Origin: Streptomyces triticisoli
GTDB lineage: Bacteria; Actinomycetota; Actinomycetes; Streptomycetales; Streptomycetaceae
Reading direction: 5' to 3'
NCBI RefSeq assembly: GCF_003270085.1
Contig: NZ_QFDQ01000054.1
Span: forward strand, 1-64,000
Length of the DNA stretch: 64,000 nt
A program made the position numbers and the translations under genes. The notes under the pieces were generated by a model. That model did no database searches. It was given only the letters and a program-made list of their open reading frames with translations, and was not told the DNA's origin. The number at the start of each line of letters is the position of its first letter. The first letter of the stretch is position 1. Below are positions 43,771-53,154 of this stretch, piece after piece.

Positions 43771-45180
43771 TCAGGGCTTGCCCACCGGGTTCAGCACGAT
43801 CTTCCCGGAGTCGTTCGCCGGGTTGCTCTCGTTCGGCATCGTGTACGAGAAGAACGCTCGGCCGGTGGCGTTCTTGATCTTCTTGTCGACGTGGAGGCCG
43901 AAGGTGAAGGTGTGGGAGGCGTCCTCCAGGATCGGCGTGTCGATGGAGCAGAGGTAGTCGCCCTCGGCGCCCTCCCAGCCCGGGCGGCAGCCCTCAGGGA
44001 CCGCGGTGACCGTGGTACCCGGGGGGAGGTCGACCCAGAAGGAGATCGGTTCGCCGCCGGAGCGGAGCAGGGCCAGCCAGGCGGGGCCGTGGTTGGCGAA
44101 GCCGATGTCCACCGACACCGTGCTGCCCTCGCGGGCCCGCAGCCGCTCACCGGTCAGAGCGAGGTCGAAGGTGTTCGTCGTCGGGAAGTCCATCTCCGCG
44201 TAGCGGGTGTAATCGGCCGGGTCCGTGTCCGGCACGCGGACCAGCTCCAGCGCCGGCCCGTCCCCCGCCTTGTAGTCGCCCTCGGTCAGCAGCTCCCGCG
44301 CCTGCTCGGCGGGCACCGCGCTGAAGCTGTAGTACATCGAGTCGTACAGCGCGAAACCAGCCGTCTCGACCGGGAAGGACGCGCTCAGCCCGTATGCCGC
44401 CCCACCGGCGAACTCGCTGTCGAAGATGCAGATCGCCGTGGACCTCCCGAGCACATGGTCCGGGTCACGCGGGTCGTACCAGCAGTTGCTGAAGGTGCTG
44501 GGGAAGGACAGCCCCCGGCTGCCGGAGATCCGCAGCACGACGCCGTCACCGCCCAGCCCGCCGGCGTTGCGGAAGCCCAGCGGCGCCTGGAAGGTGTCGC
44601 CGGCCTGGAAGCCTTCGGGCTCGGTCAGCTGCTTCATCAGCAGCTCCGTGCCGCCCACCAGCACATCCACCGTGTGCCCGGTGAAGGCCAGCCCCTCGCC
44701 CTCGGCCGTGATCTCGATGGCGCCGAAGTCGCCCGCGGTGCTCTCGTCGGTCACGTCGAGGCGGATGCCGCCGAGGTTGTTGTAGTCCTGGCCCGCATAG
44801 ACCTCGTAGCCGCTGCAGGTGGCGACGAGCCCGTCGACGGAGCACCCCCGCCCCCTGCCGAACTGGGAGAAGTCCACCGAGGCGACGCCGGCCAGGGAGC
44901 TCGCGTCCACGGTGACCGTGTACTCGCCGTTGTGGATCGGCCAGATGATGCCGTCCTTGTCCGGCACCGACTCGCCGGGCGCCTGGAGTCCCAGCTCGAT
45001 CTGAGGCTCACTCCACTCACCGTCCTCCGGATGCAGCGAGAGGTTCACGCTGTCGGGGCCAGTGATCGAGACCGGTAGCGGTTCCTCCTGGGCATGGGCG
45101 GGACCGGCCAGCGCCGTGCCGACCAGCGCGGCCAGCACAAACGCGGAGGTGGTACGCCGCACGGCGGCGAGAGGCGTCAT
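43771..45180 (-). CDS. Secreted protein with a DUF11-like C-terminal domain
   Basis: 469 residues. The Sec signal peptide is TTSAFVLAALVGTALAGPAH, with probable cleavage after AHA. The mature part is beta-rich. The C-terminal region (about 335-465) has a DUF11-like pattern: STVSVDIGFANHGPAWLALL, DLPPGTTVTAVPEGC and TMPNESNPANDSGKIVLNP. A few Cys residues may form disulphides (for example CSVDGLVATCSGY). There is no LPxTG sorting signal and no catalytic motif. Homologous modules occur in surface or matrix proteins. Function unknown. Confidence 0.8.
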   Translation of the reverse strand: MTPLAAVRRTTSAFVLAALVGTALAGPAHAQEEPLPVSITGPDSVNLSLHPEDGEWSEPQIELGLQAPGESVPDKDGIIWPIHNGEYTVTVDASSLAGVASVDFSQFGRGRGCSVDGLVATCSGYEVYAGQDYNNLGGIRLDVTDESTAGDFGAIEITAEGEGLAFTGHTVDVLVGGTELLMKQLTEPEGFQAGDTFQAPLGFRNAGGLGGDGVVLRISGSRGLSFPSTFSNCWYDPRDPDHVLGRSTAICIFDSEFAGGAAYGLSASFPVETAGFALYDSMYYSFSAVPAEQARELLTEGDYKAGDGPALELVRVPDTDPADYTRYAEMDFPTTNTFDLALTGERLRAREGSTVSVDIGFANHGPAWLALLRSGGEPISFWVDLPPGTTVTAVPEGCRPGWEGAEGDYLCSIDTPILEDASHTFTFGLHVDKKIKNATGRAFFSYTMPNESNPANDSGKIVLNPVGKP

Positions 45181-45323
45181 GAAATCCCCATAACTTAGGT
45201 GTCATGCGCACCGGATCGGTGACGCATACTCATGACTCACGGCCTCCCCGGAAGGTTGCCCACCATGTCCAGGGCGCCGAACAGGAAGCGGTTGCCGGGA
45301 CGTTCGTCGCGGCTGCGCATGCC

Positions 45324-46094
45324 TCAGCGGTGTGTGAGGCGGCCGATCTCGGTAAGCACTGTCTCCACGTGGGGGCGTACCTGTGCTGTCAGCTCCTGGC
45401 TCCAGCTCTCCTCGGAGTAACGGCAGTTGAGGTACAGCTCCCGGGCGTGTTCCAGCACGGGGCGCTGTTCCGGGGGGAGTTGGGCGAGTGCCCAGTCGGC
45501 GGCGTGGTCCTTCGACCTGATCTCGCCGGTGGCGAGCGTCGTCCAGATACGTGCCAGGGTCAGTACGACGTTGCGGGTGTCGCCGTCCAGGTCGTCGAGC
45601 AGGTCGGGGATGCCCGCCGTGCTCGACCGGATCAGGTCGGCGGGCGGGACGTGGTCCAGCACCTCGGCCGGGGGCGGGCCGGTGAGGGGGCGGTTGCCGG
45701 ACAGCACCATCGTGATCAGGAGTGCCAGGTCCGGCATCGGTTCCGGCTGCGGGGGCCCGCTCGCCTCGAACCGGTCGCGCAGCCACTCGCCGTAGAGGAA
45801 GTCGCCGGTCGGTGGGAACCGCCACGGGCGGACGTCGGACTGGACGGTGACCGTGAGCTCGACCGGGCGGGCCTCGCCCGCGGAACCGGAACCGGAACCG
45901 GAGATGCCCAGCAGCCCGTCGAGGAGTGCCCGCCGTTCCCGGTCGTCCATGCGCCGCCGGGAGACGACCAGGATGTCCACGTCGCTGGCCGGTTTGAGGC
46001 CGCCGAGCACGGAGGAGCCATGGAGGTAGGTTCCGATGGCGGTGTGCCCCAGCACGTCGTCGACCAGCCCTGTGATCTCCTGAATCCGGTCCAT
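45324..46094 (-). CDS. Aminoglycoside nucleotidyltransferase-like protein (ANT(3'')/ANT(9) type)
   Basis: 256 residues. The nucleotidyltransferase core is GTYLHGSSVLGGLKPASDVD with ILVVSRR (GS...DxD metal site). The C-terminal helical domain has LTLARIWTTLATGEIRSKDH, AADWALAQLPPEQRPVLEHA and RELYLNC, as in AadA-type enzymes that adenylylate streptomycin or spectinomycin. Actual resistance cannot be inferred from sequence. Many actinobacterial chromosomal homologues are untested. It stands alone, with 143 bases to the next gene. Confidence 0.85.
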   Translation of the reverse strand: MDRIQEITGLVDDVLGHTAIGTYLHGSSVLGGLKPASDVDILVVSRRRMDDRERRALLDGLLGISGSGSGSAGEARPVELTVTVQSDVRPWRFPPTGDFLYGEWLRDRFEASGPPQPEPMPDLALLITMVLSGNRPLTGPPPAEVLDHVPPADLIRSSTAGIPDLLDDLDGDTRNVVLTLARIWTTLATGEIRSKDHAADWALAQLPPEQRPVLEHARELYLNCRYSEESWSQELTAQVRPHVETVLTEIGRLTHR

Positions 46095-46230
46095 CGCAGC
46101 AGCATGCCCGCCGGCTCATGCGGGCGCACCCTCATTTCCGGGGCGGCGGGTACCGGTGGCGCCGAGCCCTTCCGCCGCCCTCCGGCCGGTCGGCGGAGGA
46201 CAGCTGGGGGTGAACCGCCGGAGGTGAACC

Positions 46231-46270
46231 GCTCCTGGGGCAAGGTCGGTATGTCCTTGCCCCAGGGAGC
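46231..46270 (-). terminator. Terminator of the cstA-ybdD operon
   Basis: GCTCCTGGGGCAAGG (46231-46245) and CCTTGCCCCAGGGAGC (46255-46270) pair with one bulged G, 12 bases downstream of the ybdD stop on the minus strand. Confidence 0.75.
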
Positions 46271-46282
46271 TTCAGGGTTCCC

Positions 46283-46504
46283 TCAGCAGCAGCGGCCCTG
46301 CGGGTTCGCCTCGCGGTGGCGGGTGAGGTGGCGTTCGTAGTCGCGCCGGGTCGGCACCGGTTCGCCGGGATGCCGCTCCTCGTGTCGTCGGCAGTAGCGT
46401 TCGTAGTCCGCCGTGCCCGAGATCTCCCTCAGGTACCAGCGGACACCCCGCAGCAGCCGGGTCAGCGGGCCGAGGAGCGCTGCCGCTCTGCTGTGCGCTC
46501 TCAT
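46283..46504 (-). CDS. ybdD: YbdD/YjiX-family small protein
   Basis: 73 residues with the family pattern RGVRWYLREISGTADYERYC, RRHEERHPGEPVPTRRDYER and HREANPQGRCC. In enterobacteria the YbdD/YjiX partner is required for pyruvate uptake by CstA/BtsT. The ATG overlaps the cstA stop (ATGA). Confidence 0.9.
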   Translation of the reverse strand: MRAHSRAAALLGPLTRLLRGVRWYLREISGTADYERYCRRHEERHPGEPVPTRRDYERHLTRHREANPQGRCC

Positions 46505-48648
46505 TCCCGATCGGCCTGCCCCGTGGACGCACCGGCCAGCACCTTGGAGCGGGCCGCGGGGACGATGATCGTGGACTCCACGTACGGGGTCTCCGTCGTC
46601 GGCAGCGGCTGCGGGGACCGTACGGCCCGGACGCAGATCAGGGCCGCGTGGCCGATCACGAGCGCGACCAGCACGAGGAAGATGATCATGGTGACGCCGT
46701 TCACCGTGGAGTTGAGCATCACCGTCTCCATGTCGTCGAGCGACTTCGCCGGGGCGAGGATCTTCCCGTCGTCGAGCGCGTCCGCGTACAACTGACGCTG
46801 GGCGAAGAAGCCGATCTTCGGGTTGCTGTGGAAGATCTTCTGCCAGCCGGCGGTGAACGTGACGGCCACGTCCCAGGCCAGCGGGATGCCCGTGACCCAC
46901 GCCCAGCGCAGTCTCCCGGACTTGATGAGCAGGGTCGTGCACACGGTCAGCGCGATGGCCGCGAGCAGCTGGTTGGCGATGCCGAACAGCGGGAAGAGCT
47001 GGTTGATCCCGCCGAGCGGGTCCGTGGCGCCGACGTAGAGGAAGTAGCCCCACAGGCCGACGATGACGGCGCTGGTGATCCAGATGCCCGGCTTCCAGGT
47101 GACCCGGCCGATCGGCTTCCAGATGTTGCCGAGCATGTCCTGGAGCATGAAGCGGCCGACCCGGGTGCCGGCGTCCACCGTGGTGAGGATGAACAACGCC
47201 TCGAACATGATGGCGAAGTGGTACCAGAACGCCTTCATGGCGTGCCCACCGAACACCCCGGAGAAGATCTCCGCCATGCCGAAGGCGAGGGTCGGCGCAC
47301 CGCCGGTACGGGCGATCAGACTCTGTTCCTCGACCGAGCGGGCGGCCGCCGCCAGGTCCTCCGGGCTGATGGTGAAGCCGAGGTTCGCCACCGCCTGGGA
47401 GGCGCTCTCCACCGTGGTGCCGAGCAGACCGGCCGGGGCGTTCATCGCGTAGTACAGGCCGGGGTCGAGTATGGACGCCGCGATGAGCGCCATCACGGCG
47501 ACGAACGACTCCATGAGCATCGCGCCGTAGCCGATCAGCCGGACCTGCGATTCCTTCTGGATGAGCTTGGGGGTGGTGCCGGACGACACGAGGGCGTGGA
47601 AGCCGGACAGGGCGCCGCAGGCGATCGTGATGAACAGGAACGGGAACAGCGATCCCGCGAAGACCGGCCCGGCGCCCGAGGAGGCGAACGGGGTCACGGC
47701 GTCGTTCTTCAGCATGGGCGCGGTGACCACGACGCCGACCGCGAGCAGCACGATCGTGCCGATCTTCATGAAGGTCGACAGGTAGTCGCGCGGGGCCAGC
47801 AGCATCCACACCGGCAGCACCGAGGCGACGAAGCCGTAGCCGACGAGGCAGAGGACCAGGGTGGTCGGCGACCAGGTGAACGTCTCCGCCCAGGAGGAGT
47901 TGTCGACCCAGCCGCCGCCCACGATCGCGAACAGCAGGAGGACGACGCCGATGAGGCTGGTCTCGAGGACCCGGCCGGGCCGCAGGTAGCGCATGTAGAA
48001 GCCCATGAACAGGGCGATGGGGATCGTCATGGCCACCGAGAAGGTGCCCCAGGGCGATGCCGCGAGCGCGTTGACGACGACCAGGGCCAGTACGGCCAGC
48101 AGGATGATCATGATGGCCAGGACGGCGATCAGCGCCGCGGCGCCGCCCACCCGGCCGATCTCGTCGCGGGCCATCTGGCCGAGGGTCTTCCCGTCCCGCC
48201 GCATGGAGAGGAAGAGCACGATCATGTCCTGGACGGCTCCGGCGAAGATCACGCCGACGACGATCCAGAGGGTGCCCGGAAGGTAGCCCATCTGCGCCGC
48301 CAGGACGGGTCCGACGAGCGGTCCGGCGCCCGCGATGGCGGCGAAGTGATGGCCGAACAGGACGCGCCGGTCGGTGGGCTGGTAGTCGATGCCGTCGTCG
48401 TGGCGCTCGGCGGGTGTGGCGCGGCTGTCGTCGACCTTCAGGACACGGCGGGCGATGAAGCGCGAGTAGAAGCGGTAGGCGATCGCGTACGAGCCGAGCG
48501 CTGCCGCGACCAGCCAGATGGCGGAGATCTCCTCGCCCCTGGACAGAGCGACCATGCCCCAGGAGACGGCGCCGACCAGGGCGACGGCCGTCCAGATCAG
48601 GATCGTTTTCGGAGTGGGTCTCGCCCTGCGGGCCTCGTTGACGGACAC
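46501..48648 (-). CDS. cstA: CstA-family pyruvate/peptide transporter
   Basis: A 715-residue integral membrane protein of the carbon-starvation family with many transmembrane helices. Hallmarks are HHFAAIAGAGPLVGPVLAAQ, MGYLPGTLWIVVGVIFAGAV and GFHALVSSGTTPKLI. It takes up pyruvate, and in some bacteria peptides, when carbon is scarce. The start is GTG 48646-48648, with GGAG 7 bases upstream. A longer open frame upstream lacks homology. It is coupled to ybdD. A histidine-kinase regulator is not adjacent. Confidence 0.93.
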   Translation of the reverse strand: MSVNEARRARPTPKTILIWTAVALVGAVSWGMVALSRGEEISAIWLVAAALGSYAIAYRFYSRFIARRVLKVDDSRATPAERHDDGIDYQPTDRRVLFGHHFAAIAGAGPLVGPVLAAQMGYLPGTLWIVVGVIFAGAVQDMIVLFLSMRRDGKTLGQMARDEIGRVGGAAALIAVLAIMIILLAVLALVVVNALAASPWGTFSVAMTIPIALFMGFYMRYLRPGRVLETSLIGVVLLLFAIVGGGWVDNSSWAETFTWSPTTLVLCLVGYGFVASVLPVWMLLAPRDYLSTFMKIGTIVLLAVGVVVTAPMLKNDAVTPFASSGAGPVFAGSLFPFLFITIACGALSGFHALVSSGTTPKLIQKESQVRLIGYGAMLMESFVAVMALIAASILDPGLYYAMNAPAGLLGTTVESASQAVANLGFTISPEDLAAAARSVEEQSLIARTGGAPTLAFGMAEIFSGVFGGHAMKAFWYHFAIMFEALFILTTVDAGTRVGRFMLQDMLGNIWKPIGRVTWKPGIWITSAVIVGLWGYFLYVGATDPLGGINQLFPLFGIANQLLAAIALTVCTTLLIKSGRLRWAWVTGIPLAWDVAVTFTAGWQKIFHSNPKIGFFAQRQLYADALDDGKILAPAKSLDDMETVMLNSTVNGVTMIIFLVLVALVIGHAALICVRAVRSPQPLPTTETPYVESTIIVPAARSKVLAGASTGQADRE

Positions 48649-48917
48649 AGTTGCTCCAGATGTTCGGGGACGACTCTTGTGCATCTCGGGAGTGAGGGGT
48701 GGGGACACGCAGTGGAGTTGACGTAGCCTGCCCACCGGTTGGCTGGAAATGCTCACGAGTTGATGACGGATCGCCTTCGGTTTTGTCGTCGGCCGGACCG
48801 TCCCCGGACATCCTTGGACATGTCTCTTTCCGCCTCGGGGATCGGGCCGGGCCGGATCCGCGCGGCCGATGTGGTCGATGCCCGAACTGAGGGTGAGTAC
48901 GTGCGTGTGCCGGGCCT

Positions 48918-49967
48918 TCAGGCGGCTCCGGCGGGGTTGTGAACCGTCGTTCCGTGGCAGTCCCCGTACGTCCGCCCCGACCCGCACCAGCAGGCCGCCC
49001 CCCGCTGCGGCGGCCAGGCCGTCGCCCGCCCCCGGGCCGCCAGCGTCGTCGCGTACTGCGGCAGCAGCGTCGCGTCGGACGGGGACGCGCCCTCCGAGGC
49101 CGCGAAGGCCTCGTAGGAGGGGACCGTGCCGGTGACGATGCCCAGGTTGGGGGTGCCGGAGGAGGCCAGCTCGCGCAGGGACGTCTCTATCGTCGCCAGG
49201 TGGGTCTCGTGGGAGGGGTACTCCGCGGCCAGGTCGGCGTAGGCCGTGAGGAGTTCGGTCAGTTCCGCCGCCGGCCAGTGGAGGACCGCCACCGGGAAGG
49301 GACGGGAGAGGGCCGCGCGGTAGGCGCCCAGTTCGACGCGGAGGCGGGTGAGCTCCGCTTCCAGCTCCGCGGGGTTCTCCGAGCCCAGGGACCAGAGCCG
49401 TTTCGGGTCGTGGAGTTCGTCCAGGGAGACGCGGGGGACCGGGGAGGTGTGGAGGGTGTCGGCCAGCATGTCCCAGTCGTCGTGGGCGGCGCCCAGCAGG
49501 CGGCGTACGCGGTGGCGGCCGAAGAGGAGGGGGTGGTGGGTGACGTCCGGGGGTTCCGCGGTGTCCGTCAGCAGCAGCTCCACGCCCTGCGTGAACGTCT
49601 CGTGGGCTGCCTCGAGTTCGTCGTGGGACTCCAGGGACTCCGCGACGATCACCCAGGGGGCCGGGTCACGGGGGGACGCGGAACGGATGCCCTCGATGAT
49701 CGCTCTCGCCTCCGCCTCGTGGTCGTACTCCCAGAGGTTGGAGGCCTTGAGGGCGCGGACCAGGTGGGGGTTCTCCAGGGCGGTGGGGGAGGACAGCAGG
49801 CGGTCGTAGAGGGTGGTCGCGGCGGGGCGGTCGCCGGAGAGTTCCAGGTGGGCGGCGGCCTGGAGGAGGAGGGCCTCGGCGTCCTCGGGATACAGACCGG
49901 CGGTCCGCTGCAGACGGGCCGCCTCGGCGGCGTGGTCGACGTTTTCGGCGGGCGTGTCGGGGCGCAT
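48918..49967 (-). CDS. SEC-C motif protein with TPR-like helices
   Basis: 349 residues. The N-terminal half is repeat-like alpha-helical, as in tetratricopeptide proteins (AEAARLQRTAGLYPEDAEAL, LELSGDRPAATTLYDRL). The C-terminus has a SEC-C zinc motif, CWCGSGRTYGDCHG, which in SecA binds SecB and ribosomes. The start at 49967 is chosen where homology to the helical repeat begins. No clear ribosome-binding site is seen and a GTG nine bases earlier is possible. Role unknown, probably protein-protein interaction. Confidence 0.8.
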   Translation of the reverse strand: MRPDTPAENVDHAAEAARLQRTAGLYPEDAEALLLQAAAHLELSGDRPAATTLYDRLLSSPTALENPHLVRALKASNLWEYDHEAEARAIIEGIRSASPRDPAPWVIVAESLESHDELEAAHETFTQGVELLLTDTAEPPDVTHHPLLFGRHRVRRLLGAAHDDWDMLADTLHTSPVPRVSLDELHDPKRLWSLGSENPAELEAELTRLRVELGAYRAALSRPFPVAVLHWPAAELTELLTAYADLAAEYPSHETHLATIETSLRELASSGTPNLGIVTGTVPSYEAFAASEGASPSDATLLPQYATTLAARGRATAWPPQRGAACWCGSGRTYGDCHGTTVHNPAGAA

Positions 49968-50186
49968 GGGGGACACCGTACTGCCGGGGGGTGGCATGCG
50001 TGAGGCGGGTGCGGGACAGGTGGCCCGGGGCGGGCCGTGTTGTATCCGGTGAGTCCAGCACGTGAACGGGGTGTTGCGGAGTGGACGTGGACCTTGGAGG
50101 ATCGGCCGGCCCTCCGATGACTGCGTCCGCCGCACTCAGGTCGCCTTCATCGGCCGGGCAGCCCGCGATCGAGGGAGATGGGGATC

Positions 50187-51044
50187 ATGAAGCTGCTACG
50201 AGTCGGTGCGGTGGGGGCGGAGCGGCCCGCGCTGCTGGACGGGGGCGGGGTCCTGCGGGATCTGTCGGGGCTGGTCGCGGACATCGACGGTGGGCTGCTC
50301 GCCGACGACGCGGCGCTCGGGCGGATCCGGGAGGCCGCCGAGGCCGGGGAACTGCCCGTGCTGGATGCGGACGGGGTGCGGATCGGGGCGCCGCTCGCCC
50401 GGATCGGCAAGGTCGTGTGCATCGGGCTGAACTACCACGACCACGCCCGCGAGACCGGTGCCGAGCCGCCCGCCGAGCCGGTGATCTTCTTCAAGGCGGC
50501 GGACACGGTGGTCGGGCCGTACGACACCGTGCTCGTGCCGCGCGGGTCCACCAGGACCGACTGGGAGGTGGAGCTGGCGGTCGTCATCGGGCGTACGGCC
50601 CGGTACCTGGAGTCGCGGGAGGAGGCGCTCGCGCACGTCGCCGGGTACGCGGTGGCGCACGACGTCTCCGAGCGGGAGTTCCAGATCGAGCGGGGCGGGA
50701 CCTGGGACAAGGGGAAGAACTGCGAGACGTTCAACCCGCTCGGTCCCTGGCTGGTGACGGCCGACGAGGTGCCGGACCCGCAGGCGCTGCCGCTGAAGCT
50801 GTGGGTCAACGGGGAGCTGAAGCAGGACGGGACGACCGCGGAGCAGATCTTTCCGGTGGCGGAAGTCGTGCGGTACGTCAGCCAGTTCATGACCCTGTAC
50901 CCCGGTGACGTCATCAACACCGGTACGCCGGCGGGTGTCGCGCTCGGGCAGCCCGAGCCGAAGCCGTATCTGAGGGCGGGGGATGTGGTCGAGCTGGAGA
51001 TCGAGGGGCTGGGGCGGCAGCGGCAGGAGCTGAAGCAGGCCTGA
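50187..51044 (+). CDS. Fumarylacetoacetate-hydrolase-family protein
   Basis: 285 residues. The FAH fold has the metal site KVVCIGLNYHDHARETGAEP, then EPVIFFKAADTVVGPYDTVL and STRTDWEVELAVVIGR (acidic metal ligands), GKNCETFNPLGPWLVTADEV and VINTGTPAGVALG. Members act as hydrolases, decarboxylases or hydratases on beta-keto or hydroxy acids from aromatic and sugar-acid catabolism. The substrate here is unknown. ATG 50187 is chosen. An in-frame ATG at 50178 is too close to GAGGGA. Confidence 0.9.
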   Translation: MKLLRVGAVGAERPALLDGGGVLRDLSGLVADIDGGLLADDAALGRIREAAEAGELPVLDADGVRIGAPLARIGKVVCIGLNYHDHARETGAEPPAEPVIFFKAADTVVGPYDTVLVPRGSTRTDWEVELAVVIGRTARYLESREEALAHVAGYAVAHDVSEREFQIERGGTWDKGKNCETFNPLGPWLVTADEVPDPQALPLKLWVNGELKQDGTTAEQIFPVAEVVRYVSQFMTLYPGDVINTGTPAGVALGQPEPKPYLRAGDVVELEIEGLGRQRQELKQA

Positions 51045-51085
51045 TCGGGACTGCTTCTTCGGTTCCATCAGCCCGATCAGCCCGA

Positions 51086-52069
51086 TCAGCCCAAGGTGAT
51101 CCTGGCGGCCACCGGGAGGTGGTCGCTGGTGGTGGCGGGCAGTGTGCGGATGTGGGTGACGGATGCCGAGCGGGCCATGACCTGGTCGATCCGGGCCAGG
51201 GGGAAGGTAGTGGGGAAGCTGAAGGCGAGGCCTCGTTCCGCCACGTTCATCTGTGAGGTCAGCGGGGCCAGGCCGCGGTCGTCGACCGTGCTGTTGAGGT
51301 CGCCCAGCAGCAGCACCGTTTTCAGCTTCTCGGCGGCGATGGCCCGGCCCAGCAGGCCGGCGCTCTCGTCGCGCCGGGCGGATGCGAGGCCGCTCGCCCG
51401 GACGCGGACCGAGGGCAGGTGCGCGACGTACGCCGCGATCTCGCCGTGCGGCGTGTGGACCACGGTCCGCAGACCGCGACTCCAGTCCTCAGTGATTCCC
51501 CGGGGTTTGATGTCCAGCAGCCGGGTGTCGGTCAGCGGATGCTTCGACCAGAGTCCGACGGTGCCCCGGACCTCGTGGTACGGGTACTCCGGGGCGAGGG
51601 TCCTCTCGTAGACCGACAGGGCCGGGGGCACCAGCTCCTGAAGCGCGATGAGATCGGGTTCGGCGTCGGCCAGGGCGCGGGCCGTGCCCGCCGGGTCGGG
51701 GTTCTCGTCGCTGACGTTGTGCTGCACCACCAGCAGGTCGTGAGCGCCGGGCTCCGTCGCGGGCAGGAGCAGTCCACCGAAGAGGTACGTCCAGGCCGCC
51801 ACCGGCAGGAGCAGGGCCACCAGCGCGACGGCCGAACGGCGCAGCAACGCCAGGCCGAGCAGCACCACGACCACCAGGCCGAGCCACGGCAGGAACGCTT
51901 CCAGCAAACTGCCCAGGCGGCCCACGGAGTTGGGCACGGCCCGGTGGAAGGCCAGCAGCCCGGCCGTCAGCACCGCGAGCGCGGCGAGCACCCGCCCCCG
52001 CGTCCACCGGGGCGCCGCCGCCTCCACCGTCGGCGTCGTACCGCTGTCCGCCCGCGCCTGTTCCACCAT
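51086..52069 (-). CDS. Membrane-anchored endonuclease/exonuclease/phosphatase-family protein
   Basis: 327 residues. Three N-terminal membrane helices (about 25-105) are followed by an EEP domain: VVQHNVSDENPDPAGTARAL, LQELVPPALSVYE (metal Glu), VLLLGDLNSTVDDRGLAPL (DxN) and TTSDHLPVAARITL (SDH). The catalytic domain would face outside the membrane. EEP proteins hydrolyse phosphodiesters of nucleic acids or lipids, and the target is not evident. The stop region overlaps three copies of ATCAGCCCG (about 51067-51093). Confidence 0.88.
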   Translation of the reverse strand: MVEQARADSGTTPTVEAAAPRWTRGRVLAALAVLTAGLLAFHRAVPNSVGRLGSLLEAFLPWLGLVVVVLLGLALLRRSAVALVALLLPVAAWTYLFGGLLLPATEPGAHDLLVVQHNVSDENPDPAGTARALADAEPDLIALQELVPPALSVYERTLAPEYPYHEVRGTVGLWSKHPLTDTRLLDIKPRGITEDWSRGLRTVVHTPHGEIAAYVAHLPSVRVRASGLASARRDESAGLLGRAIAAEKLKTVLLLGDLNSTVDDRGLAPLTSQMNVAERGLAFSFPTTFPLARIDQVMARSASVTHIRTLPATTSDHLPVAARITLG

Positions 52070-52139
52070 GGCTCCCCGCCCTCCGTCCCCTTGACCTCAC
52101 CTCCCAAGACGATCTCCCAGGCGAATCAGTTTCCGGAGG

Positions 52140-53045
52140 TCACCCCAGCAGGGAGGCCAGCCTGCGCCACTCCTGCCTCGGCAGGGCGTCACGCGGGCCG
52201 TCGGTGATCACCTGGAGTGCCACGTGGTCCGCGCCCGCCGCGCGGAACGCCTCGACGTGCTCGCGGACGCGGGAGTCCTCGCCCCAGGCGAACAGCGCGT
52301 CGATCAGGTGGTCGCTGCCGCCGCCGGTGACGTCGGACTCGGTGAAACCAAGGCGCAGGAAGTTGTTGGTGTAGTTGGGCAGTTCGAGGTAGGGGGCGAG
52401 GTAGGCGCGGGCCGCCGTGCGGGCGCGGGTCGGGTCGGTCTCCAGGACGACCTTGAACTCCGGGGCCAGCAGGGCGGCTTCGCCCAGCACCTCGCGGGCC
52501 TGCGCGGTGTGCTCCGGCGTGCCCAGGTACGGGATCGCGCCGGCCGCCCGGTCCCGGGACAGCTCCAGCATCTTCGGGCCGAGGGCGGCGAGCACCCGGC
52601 GCCCGGCGGGTACGCCGCCCTTGCCGGACCGGTCGAGCTCGTCGAGCCGGTCCAGGAAGCCGACCATCGTCGAGTACGGCTTGCGGTACTGCTCCACGCG
52701 CGGGCCGTGGCTCACTCCGAGGCCCAGGACGAAGCGGCCGGGGTGGGCGGCCTCCAGATCGGTGAACTCTGCCGCGGTGTCGACGGGGTCCTGCTGCCAG
52801 ACGCTCTGGATGCTGGTGGCGACGGTGATCCGCCGGGTCGCCTCGATCAGCGGGGCGGCGTTGCGGGCGGTGCTGTTGCCGCCCAGCCAGACGGCCCCGT
52901 ATCCCAGTTCCTCCAACTCTGCTGCGGCCTCGGCGAGTTCGGTGCGCCGGGCCGCGTCCTCCGAGCGGAGTCCGATGCTCCAGATGCCGTAGCGGCCGAC
53001 GGTCTCCTGCAAAGGGCGCTGCAAAGGGCTTGCGGTGTCGCTCAT
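52140..53045 (-). CDS. LLM-class F420-dependent oxidoreductase
   Basis: A 301-residue luciferase-like TIM-barrel protein. It has ELEELGYGAVWLGGNSTARN, ITVATSIQSVWQQDPVDTAA, HPGRFVLGLGVSHGPRVEQY and a C-terminal DSRVREHVEAFRAAGADHVA. This pattern belongs to a subgroup that uses F420, not FMN, as hydride donor. The substrate is unknown. The start at MSDTASPL (53043-53045) has GGAGGG upstream. An in-frame earlier start has no similarity. Confidence 0.9.
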   Translation of the reverse strand: MSDTASPLQRPLQETVGRYGIWSIGLRSEDAARRTELAEAAAELEELGYGAVWLGGNSTARNAAPLIEATRRITVATSIQSVWQQDPVDTAAEFTDLEAAHPGRFVLGLGVSHGPRVEQYRKPYSTMVGFLDRLDELDRSGKGGVPAGRRVLAALGPKMLELSRDRAAGAIPYLGTPEHTAQAREVLGEAALLAPEFKVVLETDPTRARTAARAYLAPYLELPNYTNNFLRLGFTESDVTGGGSDHLIDALFAWGEDSRVREHVEAFRAAGADHVALQVITDGPRDALPRQEWRRLASLLG

Positions 53046-53154
53046 CGGTTCCGATCCCTCCGGACGGGGTGGGTGCTGTGCCCTGATCGTCACGCGTACA
53101 GCACACCCCAACCGGAGGGCGTCCCGGGATAATCCCCGGCTTCCCCCGACAGCA

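Noticed and set aside
51067-51093. Three copies of ATCAGCCCG as a possible CRISPR or regulatory array
   Set aside because: Nine-base units without spacers, overlapping the end of a coding sequence. A simple slippage repeat.
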